From DASQDN01 sp963844855 (GTDB taxonomy: Bacteria > Acidobacteriota > Terriglobia > Bryobacterales > Bryobacteraceae): DNA of 64,000 bases. Within the stretch, counting starts at the first letter, position 1. Every line of letters starts with the position of its first letter. The stretch covers positions 124,001 to 188,000 of the forward strand of contig CAWJQP010000045.1 of the NCBI GenBank assembly GCA_963844855.1, written 5' to 3'. The notes beneath the pieces were generated by a model. That model had not been told where the DNA came from. It saw only the letters and a list, made by a program, of their open reading frames with translations, and did not search any database. Below are positions 47,901-56,197 of this stretch, one piece after another. The translations under genes and the position numbers were made by a program.

Positions 47901-48426
47901 AGGGCGTCCGCATCTGGCCGCTCATCGTGAGCGGCAGATCGAGAAACCGCTTCGACTCCACTACCATCCCCACTTCCATTGACTCGGTGGAAATCAGCGG
48001 TGTGGCGCCGCCGGCCACCGTGACCGTCTCGGTTACGGCGCCGACTTGCATCTGAATGTCGATGTTAGTCGTCTGATTCGTTTGGACCTGAACGTCAGGG
48101 CGTTTATATCCCTGAAAACCTGCTGACGTTGCCGTGAGTTCGTAATGGCCGATCGGTACGCCGATCAGTCGGTAGTTCCCCGTCTCGTTAGAAACGGTCT
48201 TCAATGAAAGGTTGTTGACCGGGTTCACGATGCCAACAGCGGCGCCTGCGACGGCACTGCCGGAGGAATCCACCACCACGCCCGTGATCGTACCCCGGTC
48301 ACCCTGCGCGAAGACCGCGCAAGCCGTCGCCGCCAACAGCAACGAAACACGCAATGCGTTCGGGAGGATCGGGTTTTCCCTCCGGGCGAGGACCCGAAGA
48401 TATGCTATAAACACCCTCTCAACCAT
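44971..48426 (-). CDS. TonB-dependent receptor with carboxypeptidase-regulatory N-domain
   Basis: 1,151 residues, intact. AGGAGA lies six bases before ATG 48426. Long signal region (LRVSLLLAATACAVFAQ), CarboxypepD_reg domain (DRGTITGVVVDSSGSAVAGA), plug (IDIQMQVGAVTETVTVAGGA, IGEFKLITNNYSAEYAHAMG), barrel (NKTFWFFSFDQFYFRGGQVS, WGFFVDDTWKATSKLTINLG) and terminal VIQFGMKVFF. These SusC/OmpA-like receptors of Acidobacteria import oligosaccharides or other large solutes. Two palindromes upstream (48599-48633) may be its operators. Confidence 0.93.
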   Translation of the reverse strand: MVERVFIAYLRVLARRENPILPNALRVSLLLAATACAVFAQGDRGTITGVVVDSSGSAVAGAAVGIVNPVNNLSLKTVSNETGNYRLIGVPIGHYELTATSAGFQGYKRPDVQVQTNQTTNIDIQMQVGAVTETVTVAGGATPLISTESMEVGMVVESKRFLDLPLTMSGQMRTPSRFMKLSPGVAPSGTWTRSISGGGGFQDQTYYDGIALSRGDQSQDDEVTPSVEAIGEFKLITNNYSAEYAHAMGGITSYTMKSGTNDLHGQGLYLIRNEKLDARSFFSTTRLPSKMNEWGGVIGGPVIIPKVYDGRNKTFWFFSFDQFYFRGGQVSSLLTLPSTRMQQGDFSELPHAIYDPATTVRAANGTVTRQAFPNNFIPVSRRSNVSTAMLQYHPAPTFPGIAANTIAAPAEPIQDNRHAGGKADHIFNENHRMSFLYNFTDRPAQKSGSFPLPVNDETMTALVNYTYQRVSTKVAHFNFDSTLGPATLNHIGLGYSMFRNPFGTVAKDKGWTDKLGIKGVQFDLFPTVNFATDNYAAYGQSAASDSYFNTFTALDTLTLIRGTHTLKFGAEMQYHQDNFRPGDNGAGNYTFRRNGTADPTRLNNTGDAFASFLLGEVDSGSAFFLATQPSGRYTNWGFFVDDTWKATSKLTINLGLRWEIIVPHADRAGRLSYVDINKPNAAAGNLPGVLVFGGDQGFGNRLLNIMWVNPAPRLGFAYKVSDRFVVRGGAGVFYSDFIDRGLLNRGLPNTGFSTTASFATGDNGITPAFNWDNGFPQNFSRPPDFSPYQANGQNATVVLPGDYTLPRKVQWNLTLERQFGDDIGVSAGYVASIGRHLYSTQQINQLYPNAQALPDSLLRSHITSSQAVAAGISAPFAGFTDLWGSRGTVAQALRPYPHFGNMEIYGSTYGNSNYHSFQMKLDKRYRGGLTGTLAYTFSKFLTDAPMYDTYGGRQDNYIREKSYHPSNLPHMLTASTLYHLPFGRGRRWGSSLQGVANVLAGGWQVAAVMSYTSGRPLSVTANNTLAYFNPGRRPDIVSSNIRSDVSMSDFDPAQDVFLNREAFADPAAGRFGNAPRYLEDRGPLWLDESFSVFKDTQITERIRNQFRMEITNPLNRTVFGNPNTNLASNNFGRITSTLSPRVIQFGMKVFF

Positions 48427-48598
48427 AATCTTCTCCTAGAGAGCTCCAGCTCCTTGTTTAGCGGACTCCGTGTTTGGACGAGTGCGATTCCGAGTCGTGA
48501 AAACGCCGCCCATATTGTGTCTCGCGCGTTGTCCCATAGACCGATCAGCGGAACGCGTTTCAGCGCTTCAAACATCCGTAGGCGCATCGAGAGTACAA

Positions 48599-48615
48599 GG
48601 TTTGCAAGGCAAACC
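48599..48615. promoter_or_regulatory. Perfect palindrome upstream of a TonB receptor gene
   Basis: GGTTTGC-AAG-GCAAACC, a 17-bp perfect inverted repeat about 170 bases before the receptor ATG at 48426. It looks like an operator for a dimeric regulator (LacI or similar). No second copy was noticed in the window. It is four bases from the next palindrome. Confidence 0.4.
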
Positions 48616-48618
48616 AGG

Positions 48619-48633
48619 AAACATCATATGTTT
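48619..48633. promoter_or_regulatory. Candidate GntR operator, site 2
   Basis: AAACAT-CAT-ATGTTT, a perfect 15-bp inverted repeat. It differs at only two positions from AAAGATCATATGTAT at 41704-41718 in front of the aminotransferase. Together they suggest that the GntR/FCD regulator at 41761-42528 also controls this receptor gene. Confidence 0.42.
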
Positions 48634-48717
48634 ATACTGCAACGTGTGCCTCTGTCAAGTGGAAAACGAATTGAGGCGAACGCAACAGCCTTTTGGCTGC
48701 CGAGGGGGGCTGGCTGC

Positions 48718-50013
48718 TTAGCGGTTGTAAATCCGAACTCGAAAGAAAGGCTTTTCCTTTTCGCTAGCGTCCTGCACGAAATCCTGGCTTTGCTTCGATG
48801 GATCGTAGTCCCGCCACAGCCAGATGAGCGCTTCGGGTAACTTGGCGGCCCAAATCGCGGCGTGATGATTTCCATACCCCAACAAGAAACGAAAATCATA
48901 GCCGCGGAATTTCAGGGAATTGGCCAGTTGTAAGTTCTGCAGCGGCCAACTTCCCCACTCGTTCTCGTAGTCCTCCGAGCCGTCGCTGATCCAAACCCGT
49001 AGATTCTTTTTCGGCTGGCGGCGAACCCAAGTAGGAATGACATGAGCAGCTTCTGGTTCCTTGTTCCGGAAAGCGACACTCGTGAAGGTTCCGTGTTGCG
49101 ACGCGATCCGGCTGAATTGATCCGGGCGGTGCCAACCAGCGTTGAATGCGCAGATTCCGCCGGAAGATTGTCCCTGGATTCCATGGCTGTAGCCATCCTT
49201 GCGGATGTTGTACTTCGTATAGACCTCCGGCAGGATTTCCTCGATGAGGAACCGGGGGTAGCGATCGGTTACCGAATCGTACTGGATTGAGCGCATGCTT
49301 CGGCCACCGACGGTTCCGGCCTGAATGAACAAATGCGCCATCAAAGGAAGTTTCTTCTGATGAATCAGGTTCTCAGTGACTTCCAAGATTCGAACAAGGC
49401 TGGGGCAGAGAATGCAGGTTTCCTCTTTGTTACGGCCCACCAGACGCTCACCGTCCTGCCAGATCATCAGCGGAAGCGCAGCTTTGCCATCGTACTGAGG
49501 CGGTGTGTAGATCCAATAGTTGGTTTCCATCCCCTCGTAGATTTTGCTGATGTGAGTCATCTTGTCCGATAGCCTTCCTTCAGGCACACCGGGCTGCGCA
49601 TACGACTCTGAAGTGTAAGCAGGAACGTTGAGGAAACCGCCGAAGTCCTTCCCGTCGATCTTGTAATGAAACTTGTAGGCGTCGCCGACAGGCAGGACCC
49701 CTGCGTAGTACCAGAGACTGGTGTCTCCAACGCGTCTCATTTCAGCGAATCGCTTGTCGTTGATGAAGAGTTCCGGCTGGCTCGATGCCTCAACGGCCCA
49801 GATGAAATCCTTACCGTGGCCGGCCCAAGCCGTGCCGGAGCGGATGTTTTCGGCGGTGAAGACCTGTCGCAACTCTGCAGCGAGAACGGATGAATCTGTG
49901 CCGGGACGTGAAAGTTCGAGTAGCCGGTCTATCACGGCCCTTTGCTCCGCCCGTGAGCACGGGAGAAGCAAAAATAGCGCCAAGATGGCGACGAGCAGCC
50001 GGGCGAAGGTCAT
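48718..50013 (-). CDS. Secreted alpha/beta-hydrolase esterase (Fes/esterase-D like)
   Basis: 431 residues. Signal peptide (MTFARLLVAILALFLLLPCS). An N-terminal Ig-like module of the glycogen-branching/Fes type (TAWAGHGKDFIWAVEASSQP, WYYAGVLPVGDAYKFHYKID) precedes a putative-esterase domain (TNYWIYTPPQYDGKAALPLM, RFLIEEILPEVYTKYNIRKD). The nucleophile Ser is in HGIQGQSSGGICAFNAGW; the acid and His are probably in WISDGSEDYE and GYGNHHAAIWAAKLPE. Relatives include feruloyl/acetyl-xylan esterases and siderophore esterases. It overlaps the receptor stop (TGATG), so receptor and esterase are one transcript. Probably removes ester groups from imported plant polymers. Confidence 0.87.
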   Translation of the reverse strand: MTFARLLVAILALFLLLPCSRAEQRAVIDRLLELSRPGTDSSVLAAELRQVFTAENIRSGTAWAGHGKDFIWAVEASSQPELFINDKRFAEMRRVGDTSLWYYAGVLPVGDAYKFHYKIDGKDFGGFLNVPAYTSESYAQPGVPEGRLSDKMTHISKIYEGMETNYWIYTPPQYDGKAALPLMIWQDGERLVGRNKEETCILCPSLVRILEVTENLIHQKKLPLMAHLFIQAGTVGGRSMRSIQYDSVTDRYPRFLIEEILPEVYTKYNIRKDGYSHGIQGQSSGGICAFNAGWHRPDQFSRIASQHGTFTSVAFRNKEPEAAHVIPTWVRRQPKKNLRVWISDGSEDYENEWGSWPLQNLQLANSLKFRGYDFRFLLGYGNHHAAIWAAKLPEALIWLWRDYDPSKQSQDFVQDASEKEKPFFRVRIYNR

Positions 50014-53000
50014 CAGAATAGGATCTTAATCCCTAACTGAATCTGACGCGGGTTGTTTTCCTGGCCCGTAACGGTTCCGAATAACGGCGAACCAACCTGC
50101 GTGTTCGGCTGGGCAAACAGCGGCGTATTGGTCAGGTTGAAAGCCTCAGCACGGAATTGAACAGCAGTGCGTTCCGTGGGGCGGAAGCTCTTGAAGATGG
50201 AAAAATCGATGTTTCGGGCATTGTCGGACCTGACCGTGGAAACGGTGCGACCGAGATTTCCGAAAGTGAACGACGCGGGAGCGACGATCTGGCGTGTGTC
50301 GAACCAGCGCTCGATAGTTTGTGCGTCGCCAAGGCTTGCGGAGACACCCGTCGAATTGGGCCGCTGCGTTCCACCGAAGCAGAAGCAGGTGTTGTTGGCA
50401 AGGCTGAAGTTTCTGAGCGGCAGACCATGCGACAGAGTGACGATTCCGTTGACTTGCCAGTTGCCAAACGCCGCGTTCACAAAGCGATTCCAGTTGGCTC
50501 CAAGCTGCTTGTTACGTCCAAAGGGCAACTCGTAGACAACGTTTGTAACTAATCGTTGCGGTTGATCGTAGGAAGAGACAGCGCGCTCGCACTTCAGGCA
50601 ATAGTTGTTGCGGATGCCGTTTGCCATGTTCCACAAGCCGTCGGCAGCATCAGAGATCGTTTTCGAATAAGTGTATGACGCTTGCAGCGCCAGTCCTGTA
50701 GCGAAGCGGCGCTCAAAACGCGCCTGCAAGGCGTGATAGTTCGAGTTGGCCCAGCCGGGGTTCTTGACCTGGAAACCGGTGTACTGCGGGTAGGGGCGCA
50801 GCAGTTGGCCGCGCTGAACGGTAGGCGTAGCTAATGTTCCTACGGGGATGATACCGAAGAAGGGGTTGGGTACCTGCTCTAGCAGCGTATTACCCATGGA
50901 CAACAGCGAAGGATTCAATTGGTTCAGCTCGACGCTGGGAAGGAAGTAGGCAAGATTCGTCCCCTTGTTGCCGGCGTATGCCACTTCGACGAGGCTAGCT
51001 CCACCGAGCTGTCGCTGAATGCTGAAGTTCCATTGCTGGTTGTACGGTGTACGGAGCGATTCAGGCCAGCCGTCCCAGATCGTAAAGCCGACTTGCGTCG
51101 TTAAGCCATTGGCCGTGCCCGTGTAGAAGTTATAGCCATTGGGAAATGGATTGCTGAGGTTTGCGCCCTGAGGAGTCACCCCGTCGACGGTTGTGACCCA
51201 TGGTGTTTCCGACTGGAATGCGGCGCCTGTGTAATGTCTGCCCGCGGCAAACGGAGGCATGCCGTAGAAGATGCCATAGCCTGTGCGAATTGTGGTGGAT
51301 GGCGTAAGTTGAAACGCGATTCCAATGCGCGGATTGATATTGCCGAAGGAAGTTTCGCGGATGGCTCGGCGTCCCAGGGTGTCTCCGCCGAACAGTGTGC
51401 CACCTTTGAGATCCATGCCGACAGCGTCCGACAGTGGATTCCGGATGTATGGATCAATCGCAGTGAGCCGATCGTAACGCTCAGTGGTTCCGGTTTCGAT
51501 GTCCCAGCGAACGCCGAGATTAAGGGTAAGGCGCGCGCTGAGCTTGAAGTCGTCTTGAAGATAGAGTCCCGCGTAGCGATTGGCGTTTGCTGGGCGAATT
51601 TGATGCGTAATCTTCCCAGGGCTACGTGTTCCACCTCCGCCCATTCCGAGCAGGAAGGATGCATAGCCGTTGCCGGAATTGCCCACGACCCGCGGGTCGG
51701 GGCCGGCGGTGAACTCGCGATAGAAATCGAAGCGGCCGCTCGGAACATCGAGTTGACCGAAATTCACGTAGTTGAAACGGACATCGGCCCCATACTTTAT
51801 GCTGTGACGTCCAGTCACAGACGCCATATTGGCGACAATGCTGTGGGTCGTGTCGCCCATAAGGTAAAAATCGCCGCCGTTGGGGCCGATCTGGCTGAAG
51901 TCCTGGATCGTGAACGTCGGAAACAGCGGTTGATCGGCGATAGCCGCCATAGAAGCGGGCAAACCGAGCGAAGTAATATCGAAACCGTCTTCGCCTGTCA
52001 TCGTGGTACTCCAGGGAACCCGATTGCCGGAAACTCGACCCATGCCGTAGCGCAGATTGAGCACATGTGCGGAACCGAGAATCTGCGTGAAGTCGAGCAT
52101 TGCGTTCTGAAGGCGTTGGTACATGGGCTCGCAGCATCCTGGGTCGGCGATATTACCCCAGAAGTTGGGCTTGCTGTAGATGCTGTCCATGAATGAGTAG
52201 CGGCCCATCAGACGTTGGCGCGGGTTAAAGTTGTGATCGACCTTGGTGTCGATTCTGTCCTGGGGCTCAGGATAGGCGCTTTGTAGGACCAGATTCTGTT
52301 GTCTCGTGAAGGGACGTCCGGCAGCGTTGGGTTGGGGATAATATTTCTGCGCGGCCGACGTAACCGGATGGATTCGACTGGCAGGTATGCGGTTTCCATT
52401 GAAAGCATCGCGAAGGAACTGCCCTGGACGATTCGGATCCGGACGCGTCGAAGCAGGGTCGAAGATCGGCATGAGCGCGCCCGCAGATGTGAAGGTTTGG
52501 GAAAAATCACCAGAGCGCTGCAGGTCCGTCGGTACGCTGAACTGCGCGAAGTTCGCTGCCCGACGCCGCATTCCCTCGTAGTTAAAGAAGAAGAACGTGC
52601 TGTTTTGCCCGTTGTAGAGCTTGGGGATCCGGAGCGGTCCACCCAGGCTACCGCCAAACTGATTGCGCTTGAAGCTTGAGAGCGGTGTGTTGGCGGCGTT
52701 AGCAAAGAAGTTATTTGCGTCAAAAGCGCTATTGCGAAGGAATTCAAACAGGCTGCCATGATATTCGTTTGTGCCTGATTTGGTGACGAGCGTCACCAGT
52801 CCGCCGCCGCTGCGTCCGTACTCAGCCGAATAAGCATTCGTCTGGATACGAAACTCCTGAATGGCGTCGACGGAAGGAATGGCGCTGATGGCTGGAACTG
52901 TCGGAATGTTGTGAGCCACGGTAGCGGTGACTCCGTCCAACAGAATGTCGCTCGTAGATTCCTGACCGCCGTTAACGATGAATCGGTTGCCGGTGAACTC

Positions 53001-53510
53001 ATCATTGACGCCGCTGGTTTGCCGCGTTTGAAAGACGCCGGGAACGAGCGACGTGAGCGACATGATGTTTCGGCCGTTCAACGGGAGGTCAACGATTCGC
53101 TTATTCTCGACGACGCCACCGAGCGCCGCCGTGTTCGTATCTACCATCTGGGCTTCGGCGGTTACTTTCACCTGCTCGACAACTTGTCCAACCTGAAGAG
53201 AGAGATTGATCGAGGCTTGCTGCTGCGTAGCGAGTGGGAATCCCTCGACGACCGCCGTTCGGAAGCCTGGCGCCTCGGCAGTGACACGATACTTGCCGGG
53301 TTGAAGCTCACCGACGCGATAAAAGCCGGTATCGTTCGTGACAGTGTTGACGGTTGTGTTCTTATCGACTTCGGTGACCGCGATCTTCGTGCCCGGAATC
53401 ACTGCTCCCGCGGGATCAGAAACAATTCCGGATATGGTGCCTGTGAATGCCTGACCAAACATGGTGAGGGCGGTTAATGCGGCGATGAGAACGACTCGGA
53501 TCATCGACAT
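50013..53510 (-). CDS. TonB-dependent receptor with carboxypeptidase-regulatory N-domain
   Basis: 1,165 residues, intact. Signal peptide (IRVVLIAALTALTMFGQ), CarboxypepD_reg (FTGTISGIVSDPAGAVIPGT), plug (SINLSLQVGQVVEQVKVTAE, AIQEFRIQTNAYSAEYGRSG), barrel (NSTFFFFNYEGMRRRAANFA, YAGLYLQDDFKLSARLTLNL) and terminal RQIQLGIKILF. It is divergent from the IclR/PBP regulator, and two copies of the TTCCG-N6-GGAA operator lie between them, so the regulator probably controls it. The esterase gene is its downstream partner. Confidence 0.93.
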   Translation of the reverse strand: MSMIRVVLIAALTALTMFGQAFTGTISGIVSDPAGAVIPGTKIAVTEVDKNTTVNTVTNDTGFYRVGELQPGKYRVTAEAPGFRTAVVEGFPLATQQQASINLSLQVGQVVEQVKVTAEAQMVDTNTAALGGVVENKRIVDLPLNGRNIMSLTSLVPGVFQTRQTSGVNDEFTGNRFIVNGGQESTSDILLDGVTATVAHNIPTVPAISAIPSVDAIQEFRIQTNAYSAEYGRSGGGLVTLVTKSGTNEYHGSLFEFLRNSAFDANNFFANAANTPLSSFKRNQFGGSLGGPLRIPKLYNGQNSTFFFFNYEGMRRRAANFAQFSVPTDLQRSGDFSQTFTSAGALMPIFDPASTRPDPNRPGQFLRDAFNGNRIPASRIHPVTSAAQKYYPQPNAAGRPFTRQQNLVLQSAYPEPQDRIDTKVDHNFNPRQRLMGRYSFMDSIYSKPNFWGNIADPGCCEPMYQRLQNAMLDFTQILGSAHVLNLRYGMGRVSGNRVPWSTTMTGEDGFDITSLGLPASMAAIADQPLFPTFTIQDFSQIGPNGGDFYLMGDTTHSIVANMASVTGRHSIKYGADVRFNYVNFGQLDVPSGRFDFYREFTAGPDPRVVGNSGNGYASFLLGMGGGGTRSPGKITHQIRPANANRYAGLYLQDDFKLSARLTLNLGVRWDIETGTTERYDRLTAIDPYIRNPLSDAVGMDLKGGTLFGGDTLGRRAIRETSFGNINPRIGIAFQLTPSTTIRTGYGIFYGMPPFAAGRHYTGAAFQSETPWVTTVDGVTPQGANLSNPFPNGYNFYTGTANGLTTQVGFTIWDGWPESLRTPYNQQWNFSIQRQLGGASLVEVAYAGNKGTNLAYFLPSVELNQLNPSLLSMGNTLLEQVPNPFFGIIPVGTLATPTVQRGQLLRPYPQYTGFQVKNPGWANSNYHALQARFERRFATGLALQASYTYSKTISDAADGLWNMANGIRNNYCLKCERAVSSYDQPQRLVTNVVYELPFGRNKQLGANWNRFVNAAFGNWQVNGIVTLSHGLPLRNFSLANNTCFCFGGTQRPNSTGVSASLGDAQTIERWFDTRQIVAPASFTFGNLGRTVSTVRSDNARNIDFSIFKSFRPTERTAVQFRAEAFNLTNTPLFAQPNTQVGSPLFGTVTGQENNPRQIQLGIKILF

Positions 53511-53616
53511 TGCTTGGAACCCCTTGCAGAGAAGCTGTTGCTGAGTGAATCAGTCTTGCATAGTCGTATCTCTTAAACGCCCCGGTGACAACGGCAACGG
53601 AACGCGATACCTCTGG

Positions 53617-53631
53617 TTCCGCGCAATGGAA
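53617..53631. promoter_or_regulatory. Candidate operator A (TTCCGCGCAATGGAA)
   Basis: One of four copies of a 15-bp inverted repeat, TTCCG(C/G)NNNNNGGAA, found at two intergenic regions in this window. Site A is 106 bases before the receptor ATG (53510, minus strand) and 86 before the regulator start. Confidence 0.6.
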
Positions 53632-53692
53632 TTAAAGCTCTGGCAAAATCACCAGTTTTAAAGGTCATGGGCTCCAATGCGGCAGTTGCTGG

Positions 53693-53707
53693 TTCCGCAT
53701 TGTGGAA
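53693..53707. promoter_or_regulatory. Candidate operator B (TTCCGCATTGTGGAA)
   Basis: Second copy, 76 bases from site A and only 9 bases before the GTG start of the regulator gene, an ideal place for autorepression. It also pairs with TCCAATGCGG at 53672-53681 to make a possible hairpin in the transcript. Confidence 0.6.
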
Positions 53708-53716
53708 TAATGAGGC

Positions 53717-54832
53717 GTGCCTGAACGCAACGATTCTGAGGTCCAAGCTGTACTCCGAGCTTGTTCACTGCTTAAGTGCTTCGGTTATGAAGGGGAAGTG
53801 CTGGGACTCGACGAGTTGGTGCACCGGTCCGGTCTCAGCAAGACAACAACGTTTCGATTGATGCGGAGCCTTGCCACAGGCGACTTGGTAGAGCGTGTGG
53901 GGAGAGGCAAGTATCGAAGCCTGACGCACACGCGTTCGGCGAGACCAATCCGGCTTGGTTTCGCCGCGCAAACGGACTCCGAGTTTTCGCGCGATGTTAC
54001 GGCGAGCCTCCAGGCTGCGTCGGCCAGAGAGCACGTGCACCTGATCACGGTGAACAACCGCTACAGCGCACAGCAGGCATTGGTGAACGCGGATCAGCTT
54101 ATCAAGGAGCGCGTCGATCTTGTGCTCGAATTCCAAACATACGAGCGTGTAGCCCCGGTGATTGCTTCAAAGTTCTTAGAAGCGCGAATTCCGGTAATCG
54201 CGATCGAGATCCCACATCCAGGAGCGACATACTTCGGCGCCAACAATTATCAAGCGGGGCTGATAGGCGGCCGCGCATTAGGACGGTGGGCCAAAGAGCA
54301 CTGGAATGGTGAGGTTCAGGAAATTGTGATGCTGGAACTCCCAATCGCTGGAGCCCTGCTGCAACTGAGGACGTCCGGAATGATCGCGGGATTGCGGGAA
54401 GAACTTAAAAATGCCGATTCCATTCCAGTGGCGAGGATCGACGCTAAAGGCGGGTTCGAGCGCAACCTTGACGTAATGCGTAAATTCTTACGCAGAACGT
54501 CCCCGAAGCGGAGGTTAGTGGGCGCGGTTAACGATGTCGCGGCGCTGGCGGCAGTGGCGGCCTTTACTGAAGCTGGCGCGGGCAAACTCTGCGCCGTGAT
54601 GGGTCAGAACGGAATTCGCGAAACGCGGCGAGAACTCCGCCAACCGGGAACGAGGCTGGTGGGAACGGTGGCTTACTTCCCCGAGCGGTATGGAGAAGAT
54701 CTCTTGCCGCTTGCGCTGACGATTCTGCAGGGGAAACCTGTACCGCCGGCGGTGTTCGTGAAACATCAACTACTCACTTCGAAGAACGTCGATCTCCTGT
54801 ATGCGCACGACAATCAGTCGGCAAAACCGTAG
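53717..54832 (+). CDS. Chimeric regulator: IclR-type HTH plus periplasmic-binding-like sensor
   Basis: 371 residues from GTG 53717. Residues about 8-68 are an IclR-type winged helix (VQAVLRACSLLKCFGYEGEV, GLDELVHRSGLSKTTTFRLM, RSLATGDLVERVGRGKYRSL). Residues about 78-360 are not the IclR GAF-like domain but a type I periplasmic-binding fold like that of LacI regulators and sugar-binding proteins (IRLGFAAQTDSEFSRDVTAS, ALVNADQLIKERVDLVLEFQ, VPVIAIEIPHPGATYFGANNY-like stretch, GRALGRWAKEHW, VGTVAYFPERYGEDLLPLAL). It has no signal peptide, so it acts in the cytoplasm. It probably binds a sugar and the nearby TTCCG/GGAA repeats. Confidence 0.85.
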   Translation: MPERNDSEVQAVLRACSLLKCFGYEGEVLGLDELVHRSGLSKTTTFRLMRSLATGDLVERVGRGKYRSLTHTRSARPIRLGFAAQTDSEFSRDVTASLQAASAREHVHLITVNNRYSAQQALVNADQLIKERVDLVLEFQTYERVAPVIASKFLEARIPVIAIEIPHPGATYFGANNYQAGLIGGRALGRWAKEHWNGEVQEIVMLELPIAGALLQLRTSGMIAGLREELKNADSIPVARIDAKGGFERNLDVMRKFLRRTSPKRRLVGAVNDVAALAAVAAFTEAGAGKLCAVMGQNGIRETRRELRQPGTRLVGTVAYFPERYGEDLLPLALTILQGKPVPPAVFVKHQLLTSKNVDLLYAHDNQSAKP

Positions 54833-54835
54833 GAA

Positions 54836-56197
54836 TTAAACGTCCGACAGTGTTTCCAGATGTCCGTTGCTGTTTCCGAAAGCATCGACACGAACACCCA
54901 TTTTGTCGAGCATGGTTAGAAACAAGTTCGACATGGGCGTTTCCTTGTCGTAGCGAATATGACGGCCGGGACGAAAGGCGCCATTGGCGCCGCCTGCAAG
55001 CACCGTTGGTAGGTTGTGATGCTCATGTGCGTTGCCGTCGGAGAGAGCGCTGCCGTACATGATCATCGAATGGTCAAGCAGGGTCCCATCGCCATCCTGT
55101 ATCGCATCAAGCTTTCCTAGAAAATAGGCGAAGCTTTCGGCATGAAAGCGGTTGATGCGAGCAAGTTTCTCGATCTTTTCCTGGTCGCCTTGGTGATGCG
55201 ATAGGCCGTGATGTGACTCGGGAATGCCGATCTCGCGGTAGGACCGATTGCTTTGCTCGAGGCTGACGATCATGGTGGCCACGCGTGTGATGTTGGCTTG
55301 AAGGGCGATGGCAAGCAGATCGAACATCAGCTTGGCGTGCTCGGCCAGATCATCCGGATTTCCCATCTCTGGCTTCTTGAGGTCGCGAGGCACGGCAATT
55401 GATTTTCGTTCAGCTGCCGAGATTCGAGCTTCCACGTCGCGCACCGAGAACAAGTATTCCTCAACTTTTCGGCGGTCCGTCGGTCCAAGCGTGCGTTGGA
55501 GTTGTTTCGCGTCTTCAAGAACGAAGTCAAGCACACTCTTGTCGAGCGCCTTCTGACGAGCGCGACGGACAGGATCTGTTTCCATGTCGACAGAGCCGAA
55601 TAGTCGTTCAAAGACAGCGCGTGGGCTGACTTCGGCGGGTAAGGGAGTTGAAGGTGTTCGCCACGAAATGCTGTTGTTGTAGGCGCAGCTATATCCGTTG
55701 TCGCAATTCCCGCTGAGGATACCGTCCTCGCATCCAATTTCTAGAGAGGCAAGACTAGTCTCCTTGCCAAGCTTCTGCGCGGCGATCTGATCCACGGAGA
55801 TTCCTGCGCGAAGATCTGCGCCGTAGGTCTTCTTGGGGTGCACGCTGGTTAGATAACTTCCCGCGGCGCGCGCATGGTCGCCGCCGCCGTCGCCATGAGC
55901 CCGCCCACCATCTTGAGCCAAGCCTGAGATGACGGATAGCTTTTCGCGAAACGGAGCCAAAGGTTCAAGGATGGATGGAAGTGTCTGCGGTAGTGGCGCG
56001 GACAGCCCTTGCGTCGCAGGGATCCATTGCTCCATGATCACGCCGTTAGGAACATAGACGAAAGCCATACGGCAAGGCGCGGCTTTCGTGCTTGGCGCTG
56101 CGAATGCGGGCGTCATCGCATCAAGAATGGGGAGAGCAAGCGTTGCTCCGAATCCACGCAACAGGATTCGACGGTCAAGATGTCTGCCTTTAGTCAC
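54836..56197 (-). CDS. DUF1552 secreted protein
   Basis: 453 residues. Tat-like N-terminus (HLDRRILLRGFGATLALPIL). DUF1552 features: PCRMAFVYVPNGVIMEQWIP, LSVISGLAQDGGRAHGDGGG, ARAAGSYLTSVHPKKTYGAD, GISVDQIAAQKLGKETSLAS and TRVATMIVSLEQSNRSYREI, with SHHQGDQEKIEKLARINRFH and MIMYGSALSDGNAHEHHNLP at the end. It is the usual partner of the DUF1592/DUF1588 protein encoded just upstream; the two overlap by 8 bases. Function unknown; the pair is common in Planctomycetes and Solibacter. Confidence 0.92.
   Translation of the reverse strand: MTKGRHLDRRILLRGFGATLALPILDAMTPAFAAPSTKAAPCRMAFVYVPNGVIMEQWIPATQGLSAPLPQTLPSILEPLAPFREKLSVISGLAQDGGRAHGDGGGDHARAAGSYLTSVHPKKTYGADLRAGISVDQIAAQKLGKETSLASLEIGCEDGILSGNCDNGYSCAYNNSISWRTPSTPLPAEVSPRAVFERLFGSVDMETDPVRRARQKALDKSVLDFVLEDAKQLQRTLGPTDRRKVEEYLFSVRDVEARISAAERKSIAVPRDLKKPEMGNPDDLAEHAKLMFDLLAIALQANITRVATMIVSLEQSNRSYREIGIPESHHGLSHHQGDQEKIEKLARINRFHAESFAYFLGKLDAIQDGDGTLLDHSMIMYGSALSDGNAHEHHNLPTVLAGGANGAFRPGRHIRYDKETPMSNLFLTMLDKMGVRVDAFGNSNGHLETLSDV

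Noticed and set aside
51234..52196. 320-codon plus-strand open frame
   Set aside because: Lies entirely inside the intact TonB receptor gene on the opposite strand and has no recognisable motif; an antisense shadow caused by GC-rich codons.
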